From: Paraburkholderia ultramafica | GTDB lineage: Bacteria; Pseudomonadota; Gammaproteobacteria; Burkholderiales; Burkholderiaceae | Length of the DNA stretch: 64,000 bases | Assembly: GCF_902859915.1 (NCBI RefSeq) | Contig: NZ_CADIKK010000006.1 | Coordinates: 1 to 64,000, forward strand | Direction: 5' to 3' | In this document: positions 33,089 through 42,898 of the stretch, one piece after another | How positions within the stretch are numbered: the stretch's first letter is position 1 | How the letters are laid out: the number at the start of each line of letters is the position of its first letter | The notes under the pieces: generated by a model | Seen by the model: only the letters and a program-made list of their open reading frames with translations | Told to the model about the DNA's origin: nothing | The model's database searches: none | Program-made: the position numbers and the translations under genes

Positions 33089-34330
33089 ATGGCTGTCAAT
33101 TTCCCCTCGATCGATCCCGCTCAACTCCATCCGATCGCCGGCGTTACGCTCGGCTGGGCGGAGGCGAATATCCGCAAGCCGAACCGTAAGGACGTGCTGG
33201 TCATTAGCGTCGACGAAGGCGCTACGGTGGGTGGCGCGTTCACGCAGAACCGTTTCTGCGCGGCGCCCGTCACGCTGTGCCGTGAGAATCTGGAGCGCGT
33301 GCGCGCGGGCGGCAAGCAGATTCGCGCGCTGGTGATCAACACCGGCAACGCGAACGCGGGCACGGGCGAACCGGGTCTCGTCGCTGCGCGCGAAACTTGC
33401 GCCGAACTCGCGCGTCTGGCGGACCTCACAGCGGAACAGGTGCTGCCGTTTTCGACGGGCGTGATTCTCGAACCGCTGCCGGTCGATCGTCTGAAGGCCG
33501 GTCTGCCGGCTGCGCTGGCCAACCGCAAGGAAGCGAACTGGTACGACGCCGCGCAGGCGATCATGACCACCGACACGCTGCCGAAGGCCACCTCGCGCCA
33601 GGTCACGATCGACGGCCATACGATCACGCTGACCGGTATCAGCAAGGGCGCCGGCATGATCAAGCCGAACATGGCGACCATGCTCGGCTTCCTCGCGTTC
33701 GACGCGGCCGTCGCCCAGCCGGTGCTCGACACGCTGGTCAGGCACGTCGCGGACCGCTCGTTCAACTGCATCACGATCGATGGCGATACGTCGACCAACG
33801 ATTCGTTCATCCTGATCGCATCGGGCAAATCGAGCCTGCCGGTGATCACGTCCACCGATTCGCCCGCTTATGCAGCGTTGCGCGACGCGGTGACCGAAGT
33901 CGCCCAGACCCTCGCACAGCTGATCGTGCGCGACGGCGAAGGCGCGACCAAATTCATGACTGTACATGTCGAAGGCGGCTCGAGCGTCGGCGAATGTCGC
34001 CAGATCGCGTATGCGATCGGCCACTCGCCGCTCGTGAAGACGGCCTTCTACGCGTCGGACCCGAACCTCGGCCGCATTCTGGCGGCCATCGGCTATGCCG
34101 GCGTGGACGATCTCGACGTCGGCAAGATCGATCTGTATCTGGACGACGTGCTGGTCGCGACTGCCGGCGGCCGCAATCCGGCCTACCGTGAAGAAGACGG
34201 TCAGCGCGTCATGAAAAAGAGCGAGATTGGCATTCGTGTCGTACTCGGCCGCGGCAATGCGCAAGCCACGATCTGGACTTGCGATCTGTCGCACGACTAC
34301 GTGAGCATCAACGCCGACTATCGTTCGTAA
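33089..34330 (+). CDS. argJ: bifunctional ornithine acetyltransferase / N-acetylglutamate synthase ArgJ
   Basis: Arginine-pathway enzyme that moves the acetyl group from N-acetylornithine to glutamate and may also use acetyl-CoA. 413 residues. The precursor self-cleaves before the Thr nucleophile, seen as T197 in NMATMLGF after [20 protein letters not shown] and GDTSTNDSF are other family blocks. ATG 33089 ([10 protein letters not shown]) is used; the frame is open upstream into the secA end but unconserved. Whether it is mono- or bifunctional cannot be read here. Confidence 0.93.
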   Translation: MAVNFPSIDPAQLHPIAGVTLGWAEANIRKPNRKDVLVISVDEGATVGGAFTQNRFCAAPVTLCRENLERVRAGGKQIRALVINTGNANAGTGEPGLVAARETCAELARLADLTAEQVLPFSTGVILEPLPVDRLKAGLPAALANRKEANWYDAAQAIMTTDTLPKATSRQVTIDGHTITLTGISKGAGMIKPNMATMLGFLAFDAAVAQPVLDTLVRHVADRSFNCITIDGDTSTNDSFILIASGKSSLPVITSTDSPAYAALRDAVTEVAQTLAQLIVRDGEGATKFMTVHVEGGSSVGECRQIAYAIGHSPLVKTAFYASDPNLGRILAAIGYAGVDDLDVGKIDLYLDDVLVATAGGRNPAYREEDGQRVMKKSEIGIRVVLGRGNAQATIWTCDLSHDYVSINADYRS

Positions 34331-34371
34331 CCAGGTTCATTGCGCGGCCTCTGGCCGCTTACTTCACCGTC

Positions 34372-35241
34372 ATGGACAAACTCGAACAGTTTTTGACCCG
34401 GGCCGAAGCCGTGCTCGTCCGCCTGGAAGCCATGCTTCCGCCTGCCGAACCTGCAATCGACTGGTCGGCCGCGGTCGCCTTTCGCTGGCGCAAGCGCCAG
34501 GGGCGCGGCTACCTGCAGCCGGTGTCCGCCATCTCGTCGATCACGCTCGAGGATCTGCAAAACATCGAACGCCAGAAAGGGCTGATCGAGCAGAACACGC
34601 GTCAATTCGTGCACAGGCAGCCGGCCAACAACGTGCTGTTGACGGGCGCGCGCGGCACCGGCAAATCGTCGCTGATCAAGGCGTGCCTGAACGCGTACGC
34701 AAAAGACGGCCTGCGTCTGATCGAAGTGGACAAGGACGATCTGCACGATCTCGGCGATATCGTCGACCTGATCGCGAAGCGGCCGGAGCGCTTCGTGGTG
34801 TTCTGCGACGACCTGTCGTTCGAAGACGGCGAGTCGGGCTACAAGGCGTTGAAGGTCGCGCTCGACGGCTCGATCGCCGCGCAGTCGGACAACGTGCTGA
34901 TTTACGCGACGTCGAACCGCCGCCATCTGTTGCCCGAGTACATGAGCGACAACGAGACGTACAAGCACATGGCCGACGGCGAAATTCATCCTGGCGAGCT
35001 GGTCGAAGAAAAAATCTCGCTGTCCGAGCGATTCGGGCTGTGGGTCAGCTTCTATCCGTTCAAGCAGGACGACTACCTGTCGATCATCGCTCACTGGCTG
35101 CGCTATTTCGGCTGCGACGACGCTGAAGTCGAAGCGGCACGTGGCGATGCGCTGGTGTGGGCGCTCGAACGCGGGTCGCGCTCAGGGCGCGTCGCGTGGC
35201 AGTTCGCGCGCGACTGGTCCGGCCGGAAGACCCCGGCATGA
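34372..35241 (+). CDS. DUF815 AAA-type ATPase
   Basis: 289-residue P-loop ATPase with Walker A G92-ARGTGKS99 and Walker B FVVFCDDLSFE, followed by YATSNRRHLLPEYM (sensor-like) and an ERFGLWVSFYPF block. This is the DUF815 family, of unknown cellular role. It follows argJ by 41 bases and its stop overlaps the mutT start (ATGA), so the two are probably translated together. ATG 34372 is chosen from family N-termini; the longer frame overlaps argJ. Confidence 0.85.
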   Translation: MDKLEQFLTRAEAVLVRLEAMLPPAEPAIDWSAAVAFRWRKRQGRGYLQPVSAISSITLEDLQNIERQKGLIEQNTRQFVHRQPANNVLLTGARGTGKSSLIKACLNAYAKDGLRLIEVDKDDLHDLGDIVDLIAKRPERFVVFCDDLSFEDGESGYKALKVALDGSIAAQSDNVLIYATSNRRHLLPEYMSDNETYKHMADGEIHPGELVEEKISLSERFGLWVSFYPFKQDDYLSIIAHWLRYFGCDDAEVEAARGDALVWALERGSRSGRVAWQFARDWSGRKTPA

Positions 35242-35660
35242 GCGACGCGCAGAACAACGCCGCCGGCCGGCCGGTGACGGAAGTCGCCGTCGGCGTGCTG
35301 ATTCAGCCGGACGGACGCTATCTGTTGGCGCAACGTCCCGCGGGCAAGCCGTATGAAGGCTACTGGGAGTTTCCGGGCGGCAAGCTGGAAGCGGGCGAAT
35401 CGGTCGAAGCCGCGCTTGCGCGTGAACTGCATGAGGAGCTGGGTATCGACGTGAAGGCGAGCCATCTTTGGCATACGCTCGAACACGATTACCCGCACGC
35501 CTATGTGCGGCTTTTCTTCTGCAAGGTGACGCAGTGGTCCGGCGAGCCGCACGGCCGTGAAGGCCAGGCTTTTGTCTGGCAGGCGCTGCCTGCCGACGTC
35601 GCGCCGCTGTTGCCGGCGACCATTCCTGTGCTGGAATGGCTCGCGGCTGAAAAGAACTGA
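35238..35660 (+). CDS. mutT: 8-oxo-dGTP diphosphatase MutT (Nudix)
   Basis: Hydrolyses oxidised guanine nucleotides to stop A:T-to-C:G transversions. 140 residues with a full Nudix box G48-x5-E54-x7-R62-E-x2-E66-E67-x-G69. The order argJ-DUF815-mutT is common in this family of bacteria and the length matches MutT. Another Nudix role is possible but less likely. Confidence 0.88.
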   Translation: MSDAQNNAAGRPVTEVAVGVLIQPDGRYLLAQRPAGKPYEGYWEFPGGKLEAGESVEAALARELHEELGIDVKASHLWHTLEHDYPHAYVRLFFCKVTQWSGEPHGREGQAFVWQALPADVAPLLPATIPVLEWLAAEKN

Positions 35661-35670
35661 TGGGCAAAGG

Positions 35671-35712
35671 CGCGCGGTAGCGGGCGCTGAGCTAGCAGCG
35701 CCCGTCCGCGCG
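35671..35712. terminator. long hairpin between convergent mutT and yacG
   Basis: Inner stem CGGGCGCTG (35681-35689) and CAGCGCCCG (35696-35704), outer stem CGCGCGG (35671-35677) and CCGCGCG (35706-35712), with a small internal loop. It has no T run, but its place between two converging genes suggests a transcript-end structure. Confidence 0.5.
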
Positions 35713-35732
35713 GCCCTCACAATGGGCCACGC

Positions 35733-35930
35733 TCAATGCGGGTTGTAATCCCCGCCAGGCGTCCCGTCCGACGGCGCTTCCTGATCGGTGCCGCCAATCT
35801 TGTACTTCTCAGCGGCCCAGGCGCCGAGATCGATCTGCTTGCAGCGATCGGAGCAGAACGGGCGGAAGCGGTTTTCAGGGGTCCAGCGGACATCCTTGCC
35901 GCAGGTGGGGCATTTGACGACGGTAGGCAT
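35733..35930 (-). CDS. yacG: DNA gyrase inhibitor / zinc protein YacG
   Basis: 65-residue zinc-ribbon protein with C7-x2-C10 and C26-x3-C30 ([23 protein letters not shown]). In E. coli YacG binds and inhibits GyrB. The neighbours zapD and coaE are the same as in E. coli (coaE-zapD-yacG), which supports the call. Confidence 0.93.
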   Translation of the reverse strand: MPTVVKCPTCGKDVRWTPENRFRPFCSDRCKQIDLGAWAAEKYKIGGTDQEAPSDGTPGGDYNPH

Positions 35931-36043
35931 ACGGTCAGGCAGTCAATCGCGAACGGAACAAGTAACGAATATAGGGCATTTCGCGCCGCTTTAAAGGCGC
36001 GTTCCCTCGATCCGGATTTAGCGGCCGAGCGTTGCGGGCCTGA

Positions 36044-36844
<801 letters not shown>

Positions 36845-37036
36845 CTAATGCCGCGAGACTACCCTAGCAATGACGCACTTTTTCAGCGTGCTTTCGCAAC
36901 TTTTTTCACGTGTTCCGGGTGGTTTCTGCGTGCTTCGGCTCGCGCGCTGCCGCAAAGTTCAATGAATGGGCGAAGACTGGCGCGCTGTCTTCGTGTGCTG
37001 TGCGTGGATTCGTCTGGCGCACGGCGCGAGTTCGGC

Positions 37037-37639
37037 TCACGCGCTCGCGAGGGACAGATACGCGCGATGCTGCGCATCGACTTGTGCTTTCAGCGCGTCG
37101 AGCGGCGCGTTGTCGTTGTCGATCACGTCGTCGGCGGCGGCGAGGCGCGCTTCGCGCGTGGCCTGGCGGGCGATGATCGCCAGCACCTGGTCGCGGCTGA
37201 AGCCGTTGCGGCTCATGACGCGTGAGATCTGCGTGTCGACGCTGCAATCGACGCTCAGCACGCGGTTCACGCGGCCCTTCCAGCTACCGGACTCGACCAG
37301 CAGCGGCACCACGACGATCACGTAAGGGCCTTGCGCTTCGCGCTGCTCGCGTTCGGTCTCCGCACGAATCAACGGATGCGTGATGGCTTCGAGGCGTTTG
37401 CGGGCGCCGTCGTCGCTGAATACGAGCTGACGCATGCGGGCGCGGTCGAGCGAGCCGTCGGCGGCGACGAACGCAGCGCCGAATTCGGCGGCAATCTGCG
37501 GCATCGCGATGCCGTGCGGTGCGGTGATGCGATGCGCGATCAGGTCCGTGTCGACCAGCGGCACGCCGTGCGCGGCGAACAGATCGGCGACGGTCGATTT
37601 GCCGCTGCCGATGCCGCCGGTCAGTCCCACAACGAACAT
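37037..37639 (-). CDS. coaE: dephospho-CoA kinase CoaE
   Basis: Last enzyme of CoA synthesis, phosphorylating the ribose 3'-OH of dephospho-CoA. 200 residues with the P-loop G8-GIGSGKST16, the [10 protein letters not shown] acceptor segment and ITHPLIRAE. It starts three bases past the pilD stop, so it probably belongs to the pilBCD transcript. Confidence 0.95.
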   Translation of the reverse strand: MFVVGLTGGIGSGKSTVADLFAAHGVPLVDTDLIAHRITAPHGIAMPQIAAEFGAAFVAADGSLDRARMRQLVFSDDGARKRLEAITHPLIRAETEREQREAQGPYVIVVVPLLVESGSWKGRVNRVLSVDCSVDTQISRVMSRNGFSRDQVLAIIARQATREARLAAADDVIDNDNAPLDALKAQVDAQHRAYLSLASA

Positions 37640-37642
37640 GCT

Positions 37643-38584
37643 TCAGCCTCCCAGAGCCAGATAAAGCGGTGTGCCGAGAAACAGCGTAATAGCGCCACCC
37701 GCTGCGAGAAACGGTCCGAACGGCAGCGGCTCTTCGAAGCGCATGCGGCCACGCCACATTGCCGCGAGGCCGATCACCGCGCCGGCAACCGCCGCGATCA
37801 ACACGATCTGCGGCAGCGCGGCCCAGCCGAGCCACGCGCCGAGCGCTGCGAGCAGCTTGAAATCGCCATAGCCCATACCTTCGATGCCGCGCACCAGCCG
37901 GAACAGCCAATGCACGACCCACAGCACCAGATAACCGAAGATAGCGCCGAGCACCGCATCGTGCAGGCTCGCGAACATGCTGTTGAAGTTGACGATGATG
38001 CCTGCCCAGAGGAGTGGCAGCGTCATCGAGTCCGGTAGCAAATGCGTGTCGAAGTCGATCGCGCTCATCGCGAGCAGCGCCGCGCACAGTCCGAAGGCGG
38101 CAAGCGCCGTCATGGTCGGGCCGAACAGCGCGAGAGCGCCTGCTGCGAAAGCGGCGCTGGCAATTTCCAGCAGCGGATAGCGCAGGCTCACGTGCGCTTT
38201 GCAGGCGGAGCAACGTCCGCGCAACAGCACATAGCTGAGCACCGGCAGGTTCTCCCAGGCGCTCAGTACATGGCCGCAATGCGGACAGGCGCTGCGCGGC
38301 ACCCACAGGTTGTAGCGTGCAGGCAGGCCGTCTTCTGCCGGCGGTTCGTCGGTGGCGTCGCTGATTTCCGCGCGCCATGCCCGCTCCAGCATGATCGGCA
38401 GTCGATGCACGACCACGTTCAGGAAGCTGCCGATCACGAGGCCGAACGCGATCGCAAATGCGATCTGCAGGCCGCCGGGCAAGCTGCCGAACGCGAGCGC
38501 GAGACCGGTCGTGAAGTGGCTGGGCAGCGAGCCCGAGAGCAGGCTGGAAGAAGTTTCTGGCACGAGTGAAAAATGAGCCTGCAT
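37643..38584 (-). CDS. pilD: prepilin leader peptidase / N-methyltransferase PilD
   Basis: Inner-membrane aspartic protease that cuts and N-methylates type IV prepilins and type II pseudopilins. 313 residues. An N-terminal domain has the zinc tetracysteine ACPHCGH and GRCSACKAH; catalytic Asp residues are in AIDFDTHLLPD and GMGYGDFKLLA. About eight membrane helices follow. An N-terminal extension of about 35 residues precedes the first helix, so an internal start is possible. Confidence 0.93.
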   Translation of the reverse strand: MQAHFSLVPETSSSLLSGSLPSHFTTGLALAFGSLPGGLQIAFAIAFGLVIGSFLNVVVHRLPIMLERAWRAEISDATDEPPAEDGLPARYNLWVPRSACPHCGHVLSAWENLPVLSYVLLRGRCSACKAHVSLRYPLLEIASAAFAAGALALFGPTMTALAAFGLCAALLAMSAIDFDTHLLPDSMTLPLLWAGIIVNFNSMFASLHDAVLGAIFGYLVLWVVHWLFRLVRGIEGMGYGDFKLLAALGAWLGWAALPQIVLIAAVAGAVIGLAAMWRGRMRFEEPLPFGPFLAAGGAITLFLGTPLYLALGG

Positions 38585-38611
38585 AGATAAGGGATGGATT
38601 CGGCTGCGATC

Positions 38612-39841
38612 CTACACTACGTTGCCGAGTTGAATAATGGGAAGATACATCGCGATCACCAGGCCGCCGACCAGCGTCCCCAGCACGACGATCACGAGCG
38701 GCTCGCACAGGCTCGATAGTGTGCCGATCTTTTCGTCTACCTGACGATCCGCGAGCGACGCCACGTCGATCAGCATCGTGTCGAGTGCTCCGGACTCCTC
38801 GGCAACCGCAACGGGCTGTACGACCTCAGGCGGAAAGCAGCGCGCCGCGCGCATGGCTGCGGCGAGCCGTTCGCCGCGCCGCAGCCGCGCGGCGATCTCC
38901 ACGGTGGCACGGTCGAAGAAGGCGTTGCCGGTGGCGTGAGTCAGTGAGTCGAACGCGTCGGCTAGCGGCGTGCCGGCCGACAGCAAGGTGCCGAGCGCGC
39001 GGCTCCAGCGTGCCGCGCACAGCGTGCCCAGCAGCGGACCGGCGACCGGCATTCTTAGCGATAAGCGCGCGAAGCGGATGCGCGCCGTTTCGGAACGCCG
39101 CAGTAGAAACGTCACCGCCGAGCTCGACGCGAAGAGCATCGCGAATACCGGAATGCTCCAGCGCGCCGCGCCGGACGATAACGCAAGCACGAATTGCGTC
39201 GGCGCGGGCAGCTTCGCGCCGAAGCCGTCGAAGATCTGTTTGAAGGTCGGCACGACCCACACCAGCAAGGCCGCGGTAATCGCCATCGCCAGCAACAGGA
39301 TCGCGACCGGATACGTCAGTGCCGCGCGCACTTTGGCGCGTTGGGCGGCGGCGCGTTCGCGGTCGTCGGCGATCCGTGCGAGGACGGCGGCCAGCGCGCC
39401 GGCCGCCTCGCCGACTTCGACAAGCTGGCAGTACAGCGCATTGAATTGCGCAGGGTGTCGTTGCAATGCCGCCGAAAAACGCAGGCCGGCGGTGATGTCG
39501 CGCGCCAGTGCGCCGACGATCCGCGGCATGCCTTGCCGGTTCGAGGACTGTGCTTGCGCGAGCAGATCCAGCGCGGGCGCGAGTGGCAAACCGGCACGCA
39601 GCAGACTGGCGAGCTGGCGGGTGAACAGCGTGACGTCCGCGACGCGGGCTGTCGGGCGTGGCGCTGGCCCATGCGCGGTGAGTTCGACGATGAACAGGTT
39701 TTCGCGTTTGAGCATGGTGCGTGCCGTGCCCGCGTCCGGCGCGATCAGCGTGCCGTTTTTGTGTGCGCCGTCGGTGTCGACGCCGCGCCATCTGAAGCGC
39801 AGGTCTGCCGCAAGAGGCCGGTGGTTCGTGGCTGGGTTCAT
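38612..39841 (-). CDS. pilC: type IV pilus inner-membrane platform protein PilC
   Basis: GspF/PilC family platform protein, 409 residues, with two homologous cytoplasmic helical-bundle domains (TRQLASLLRAGLPLAPALDLL and ALGTLLSAGTPLADAFDSL) and three membrane segments, the last near the C-terminus (LVIVVLGTLVGGLVIAMYLP). It works with PilB to assemble pili. The start overlaps the pilB stop. Confidence 0.93.
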   Translation of the reverse strand: MNPATNHRPLAADLRFRWRGVDTDGAHKNGTLIAPDAGTARTMLKRENLFIVELTAHGPAPRPTARVADVTLFTRQLASLLRAGLPLAPALDLLAQAQSSNRQGMPRIVGALARDITAGLRFSAALQRHPAQFNALYCQLVEVGEAAGALAAVLARIADDRERAAAQRAKVRAALTYPVAILLLAMAITAALLVWVVPTFKQIFDGFGAKLPAPTQFVLALSSGAARWSIPVFAMLFASSSAVTFLLRRSETARIRFARLSLRMPVAGPLLGTLCAARWSRALGTLLSAGTPLADAFDSLTHATGNAFFDRATVEIAARLRRGERLAAAMRAARCFPPEVVQPVAVAEESGALDTMLIDVASLADRQVDEKIGTLSSLCEPLVIVVLGTLVGGLVIAMYLPIIQLGNVV

Positions 39842-41133
39842 GCGATTTCGGTGGCTGCCAGTGCTTCAGCGAGACTGGTGGTGCCGTCGCGCACACGCGC
39901 CAACGCCGCATCGCGCAATGTGGCGACCTGTTCGGTTTGCGCGAGCCGCGCAAGCTCATGGGTGCCGGCGCTCGCCACGATCAGCTCGCGCATCGCATCG
40001 GAGACGGGCATCACCTGATGAACCCCGACGCGGCCCCGGTAGCCGATGCCATGACAAGCCGCGCATCCGGACGCCGCGTAGGGCTGCCAGCCATCGAGCT
40101 GATGATCGTCGAATCCCGCTGCACGAAGCGCAGCCGCCGATTGCGGCGCGGGCGCACGACACCTCGGGCAGAGGCGCCGCACCAGCCGCTGTGCCGTGAC
40201 CATTCGCAGCGCGGCCGCCAGGTTGTATGGCTCGACGCCGATATCGATCAGGCGCGCGACGGCGGCGGGCGCGTCGTTCGTATGCAGGGTCGACAGGACG
40301 AGGTGGCCGGTTTGCGCGGCTTTCACGGCGACATCGGCGGTTTCGTTGTCGCGGATTTCGCCGACCATGATCACGTCGGGGTCCTGCCTGAGAAACGCAC
40401 GCAGCGCCACCGCGAATGTCAGTCCTGCCTTTTCGCGCACGCTGACCTGATTGATGCCGGCCAACTGGATCTCCGCCGGATCTTCCACCGAACACAGATT
40501 GCGCGCTCCGCCATTCAGCAGATTCAGGAAGCAGTACAGCGATAGAGTCTTGCCGCTGCCGGTGGGGCCGGTGACGAGCACGAGTCCGTGCGGCGCGCGG
40601 ATCGCCGCGTCGACTGTCTCGCGTTGCCGTGGATCGAGGCCGAGCGAGTCGAGCGATAGATCGGTGGGCAGTGCGTCGAGCCGGCGTAACACCAGCTTTT
40701 CGCCGAACAGCGTCGGCAGCGAGTTGACGCGATAGTCCTCGACCCGGCCGGGCGACGTCGCGATGCGCAGCCGGCCGTCTTGCGGCACCCGCCGCTCGGC
40801 GATATCCATGCGCGCCAGCACCTTCACTCGCGTAATGAATGCGTCGCGCAGATGAGCGGGCGGTTGCGGGATTTCATGCAGTACGCCGTCGATTCGCAGA
40901 CGCACACGCCAGCCGTGCTCGGCCGGTTCGATGTGAAGGTCCGAAGCATTGCGGCGGGTTGCTTCCTGCAACGTGTCGGTCAATAGACGCACGGCAGGCG
41001 CGTTGTCGGGATCGGTGAGATTTTCCGCGCTCCCTTCGACGGCGAAGGGGTTCGGCTTCGCGCGTGTCGCGCTGTCGCCATCGAAAGAGGTGGGCCGCGG
41101 CGATGTTGCCGCCGATTGAAAAGAAGCCTGCAT
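39838..41133 (-). CDS. pilB: type IV pilus assembly ATPase PilB (short form)
   Basis: Hexameric secretion-type ATPase, 431 residues. Walker A G189-PTGSGKT196, the Asp box and Walker B (RQDPDVIMVGEIRD), the His box (TGHLVLSTLHTNDA), and a zinc tetracysteine CPRC...CAAC are present. It lacks the roughly 150-residue N-terminal GspE/PilB domain found in most PilB proteins: the N2 core (ASDLHIEPAEHGWRVRLR) begins near residue 62 after a Ser/Thr-rich tail. Its placement with pilC and pilD favours PilB over GspE. Confidence 0.9.
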   Translation of the reverse strand: MQASFQSAATSPRPTSFDGDSATRAKPNPFAVEGSAENLTDPDNAPAVRLLTDTLQEATRRNASDLHIEPAEHGWRVRLRIDGVLHEIPQPPAHLRDAFITRVKVLARMDIAERRVPQDGRLRIATSPGRVEDYRVNSLPTLFGEKLVLRRLDALPTDLSLDSLGLDPRQRETVDAAIRAPHGLVLVTGPTGSGKTLSLYCFLNLLNGGARNLCSVEDPAEIQLAGINQVSVREKAGLTFAVALRAFLRQDPDVIMVGEIRDNETADVAVKAAQTGHLVLSTLHTNDAPAAVARLIDIGVEPYNLAAALRMVTAQRLVRRLCPRCRAPAPQSAAALRAAGFDDHQLDGWQPYAASGCAACHGIGYRGRVGVHQVMPVSDAMRELIVASAGTHELARLAQTEQVATLRDAALARVRDGTTSLAEALAATEIA

Positions 41134-41219
41134 GAGAGACCGGTGGTGAGCCGCCTGTAGAACATGACGGCTTCATCTTCCGGTAACGCGGCGGGCGCCG
41201 CCACTCAGCCAATCGGCTA

Positions 41220-41233
41220 ATGGCGCGCGCCAT
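41220..41233. other. 14-bp palindrome upstream of pilB
   Basis: ATGGCGCGCGCCAT is a perfect palindrome 87 bases before the pilB start. It may be an operator or chance in GC-rich DNA. Confidence 0.35.
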
Positions 41234-41283
41234 GCGGGTGTGCGATGCTGGCGGCAGCATAGCGGAGACTGACGACGCGGAAC

Positions 41284-42582
41284 TCAGCCGAGCAGCGCTT
41301 TGCCGGACTTGGTGCGCGTCGGCGGTTTGAACAGCTTGACGGTGCGGATTGCCTGGTCGTCGCTACGCATGACTTCGAGTTTGACGTCGCGAATCTGTAC
41401 GCACACGTCGCCGTCGGGAATGTCTTCGAGAATTTCGAGGATCAGGCCGTTGAGCGTTTTCGGCCCATCGGTGGGCAGCGTGAGTTGCAGCCAGCGGTTC
41501 AGCTCGCGCAGCGGCATGCTGCCCGCGACGATACATTCGCCGTTTTCGTTCCAGCCTCCGCGCGAGTTGGCGCTACGCGGAATCGACGTGGTGAATTCGC
41601 CGATCAGCTCTTCGATGATGTCTTCCGGCGTGACCAGACCTTGCAGCTCGCCGTATTCGTTGACGACCAGCGCGGTGCGGTGGCGGCTCTCCTGGAAGTA
41701 CTGCAGTTGCTGGAAGACAGGCGTGCCGGTCGGCACGAAGTACGGCTCGGCCAGCAACTCGCGCAGCGTCTCGCGCTCCAGTTCCTGGTTGTGCAGGGCC
41801 GCGAGCGTCTTGCGAACATGCAGCACGCCCAATACACGGTCGATGTCGCCTTGATAGACGATCAGCTTGTTGTGATAGCAGGTCTCCAGTTGATGCAGGA
41901 TCTGTTCGAACGGTGCGGCGAAGTCGAGCGCCTCGATCCGGCGGCGCGGGATCATCACGTCGTCGACGGAAATGTTTTCGAGGTCGAACAGGTTCAGCAG
42001 GATGCTGCGGTGCTTGGTCGGCATGAAGCTGCCCGACTCCAGCACGATGGTGCGCAGTTCTTCAGTGGACAGACGCTGATCGCGCGCGCCTTTCGTATTG
42101 ATATGCAGCACACGCAAGATGCCGGTTGCAAACAGATTGACAAACCAGACCAGCGGTTTGGCGGCGCGCATCATCGGCGCGATCAGCAGGCTGGCCGGCA
42201 GCGCGATTTTCTCCGGGAACGTCGCGCCAACGATTTTCGGCGTGATCTCCGCGAACACGATGATCAGGAACGCGACGATGCCGGTCGCGATCGACAGCAC
42301 CAGGTTGTTGCGGCCGAACGTGTGCAGCGCGATCGACGTGGTGAGCACCGGGATGATCGTGTTGAACAGATTGTTGCCGATCAGCACGACGCTCAACAGT
42401 TGATCGGTGTGAGCCAGCAGACCCTGAGTGGTCTTCGCGCCGAGCGCGTTCTGGTTGGCAAGGTGTTTCAGGCGATGGCGGTTGAGCGCCATCATCGCCG
42501 TTTCGGAAATCGAGAAAAAGCTGGAGCAGATAAGCAGCAGAAAGACGGCGCCAATCTGCGCCCATAAGGGAAGTTGTTCCAC
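41284..42582 (-). CDS. CorC/HlyC-type membrane protein (DUF21, CBS)
   Basis: 432-residue protein with the DUF21/CNNM membrane domain (four hydrophobic segments, SSFFSISETAMMALNRHRLK, IGNNLFNTIIP), two CBS domains (MIPRRRIEALDF onward and PYFVPTGTPVFQQL onward) and a CorC_HlyC C-terminal domain ending near FKPPTRTKSG. Family members are linked to Mg/Co efflux. I place the start at GTG 42582 (MEQLPLWAQIG), as the open frame upstream is Arg/Pro-rich and unconserved. The Shine-Dalgarno is weak. Confidence 0.87.
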   Translation of the reverse strand: MEQLPLWAQIGAVFLLLICSSFFSISETAMMALNRHRLKHLANQNALGAKTTQGLLAHTDQLLSVVLIGNNLFNTIIPVLTTSIALHTFGRNNLVLSIATGIVAFLIIVFAEITPKIVGATFPEKIALPASLLIAPMMRAAKPLVWFVNLFATGILRVLHINTKGARDQRLSTEELRTIVLESGSFMPTKHRSILLNLFDLENISVDDVMIPRRRIEALDFAAPFEQILHQLETCYHNKLIVYQGDIDRVLGVLHVRKTLAALHNQELERETLRELLAEPYFVPTGTPVFQQLQYFQESRHRTALVVNEYGELQGLVTPEDIIEELIGEFTTSIPRSANSRGGWNENGECIVAGSMPLRELNRWLQLTLPTDGPKTLNGLILEILEDIPDGDVCVQIRDVKLEVMRSDDQAIRTVKLFKPPTRTKSGKALLG

Positions 42583-42716
42583 GCGTCGTGAAGAATAGGG
42601 GAGAGGATGGAGAGAATATAGCAGAGGGGGCTGGGCGAGCCGTCCGGGCGGCGGCGTCAGTCGAACCACACGCTTGCGGCGGGGCCGGCGGGCAGCAAAA
42701 AAATTGCGCCCAAAAC

Positions 42717-42747
42717 AAAAAACCGCCGAGCAAGCTGGGCGGTTTTT
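42717..42747. terminator. terminator after tRNA-Pro
   Basis: AAAAACCGCC (42718-42727) pairs with GGCGGTTTTT (42738-42747), with GAGC/GCTG partly paired inside. On the minus strand it ends the tRNA transcript and separates it from the CorC-like gene. Confidence 0.85.
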
Positions 42748-42773
42748 CGAGCCTTGAACTAACAAGGCAAATC

Positions 42774-42850
42774 TGGTCGGGGTGAGAGGATTCGAACCTC
42801 CGGCCTCTACGTCCCGAACGTAGCGCTCTACCAGGCTAAGCTACACCCCG
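42774..42850 (-). tRNA. tRNA-Pro (CGG)
   Basis: A 77-base cloverleaf on the minus strand. Acceptor CGGGGTG pairs with CACCCCG; the anticodon stem CTACG/CGTAG encloses loop TTCGGGA, anticodon CGG for codon CCG; the T arm has GGTTCGAATCC. Discriminator A and an encoded CCA end lie at 42774-42777. Confidence 0.97.
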
Positions 42851-42898
42851 ATTTGTACTGCGGACTCGATTCAGACTAATCCGGCGTTTCAGTCTCGT

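Noticed and set aside
33089..34330. Long N-terminal extension of argJ reaching back to 32840
   Set aside because: The extra part overlaps the secA end in another frame and is unlike ArgJ; ATG 33089 fits the family.
42774..42850. tRNA-Pro as an attachment site for an integrated island
   Set aside because: No integrase, no duplicated tRNA 3' end and only core genes on both sides.
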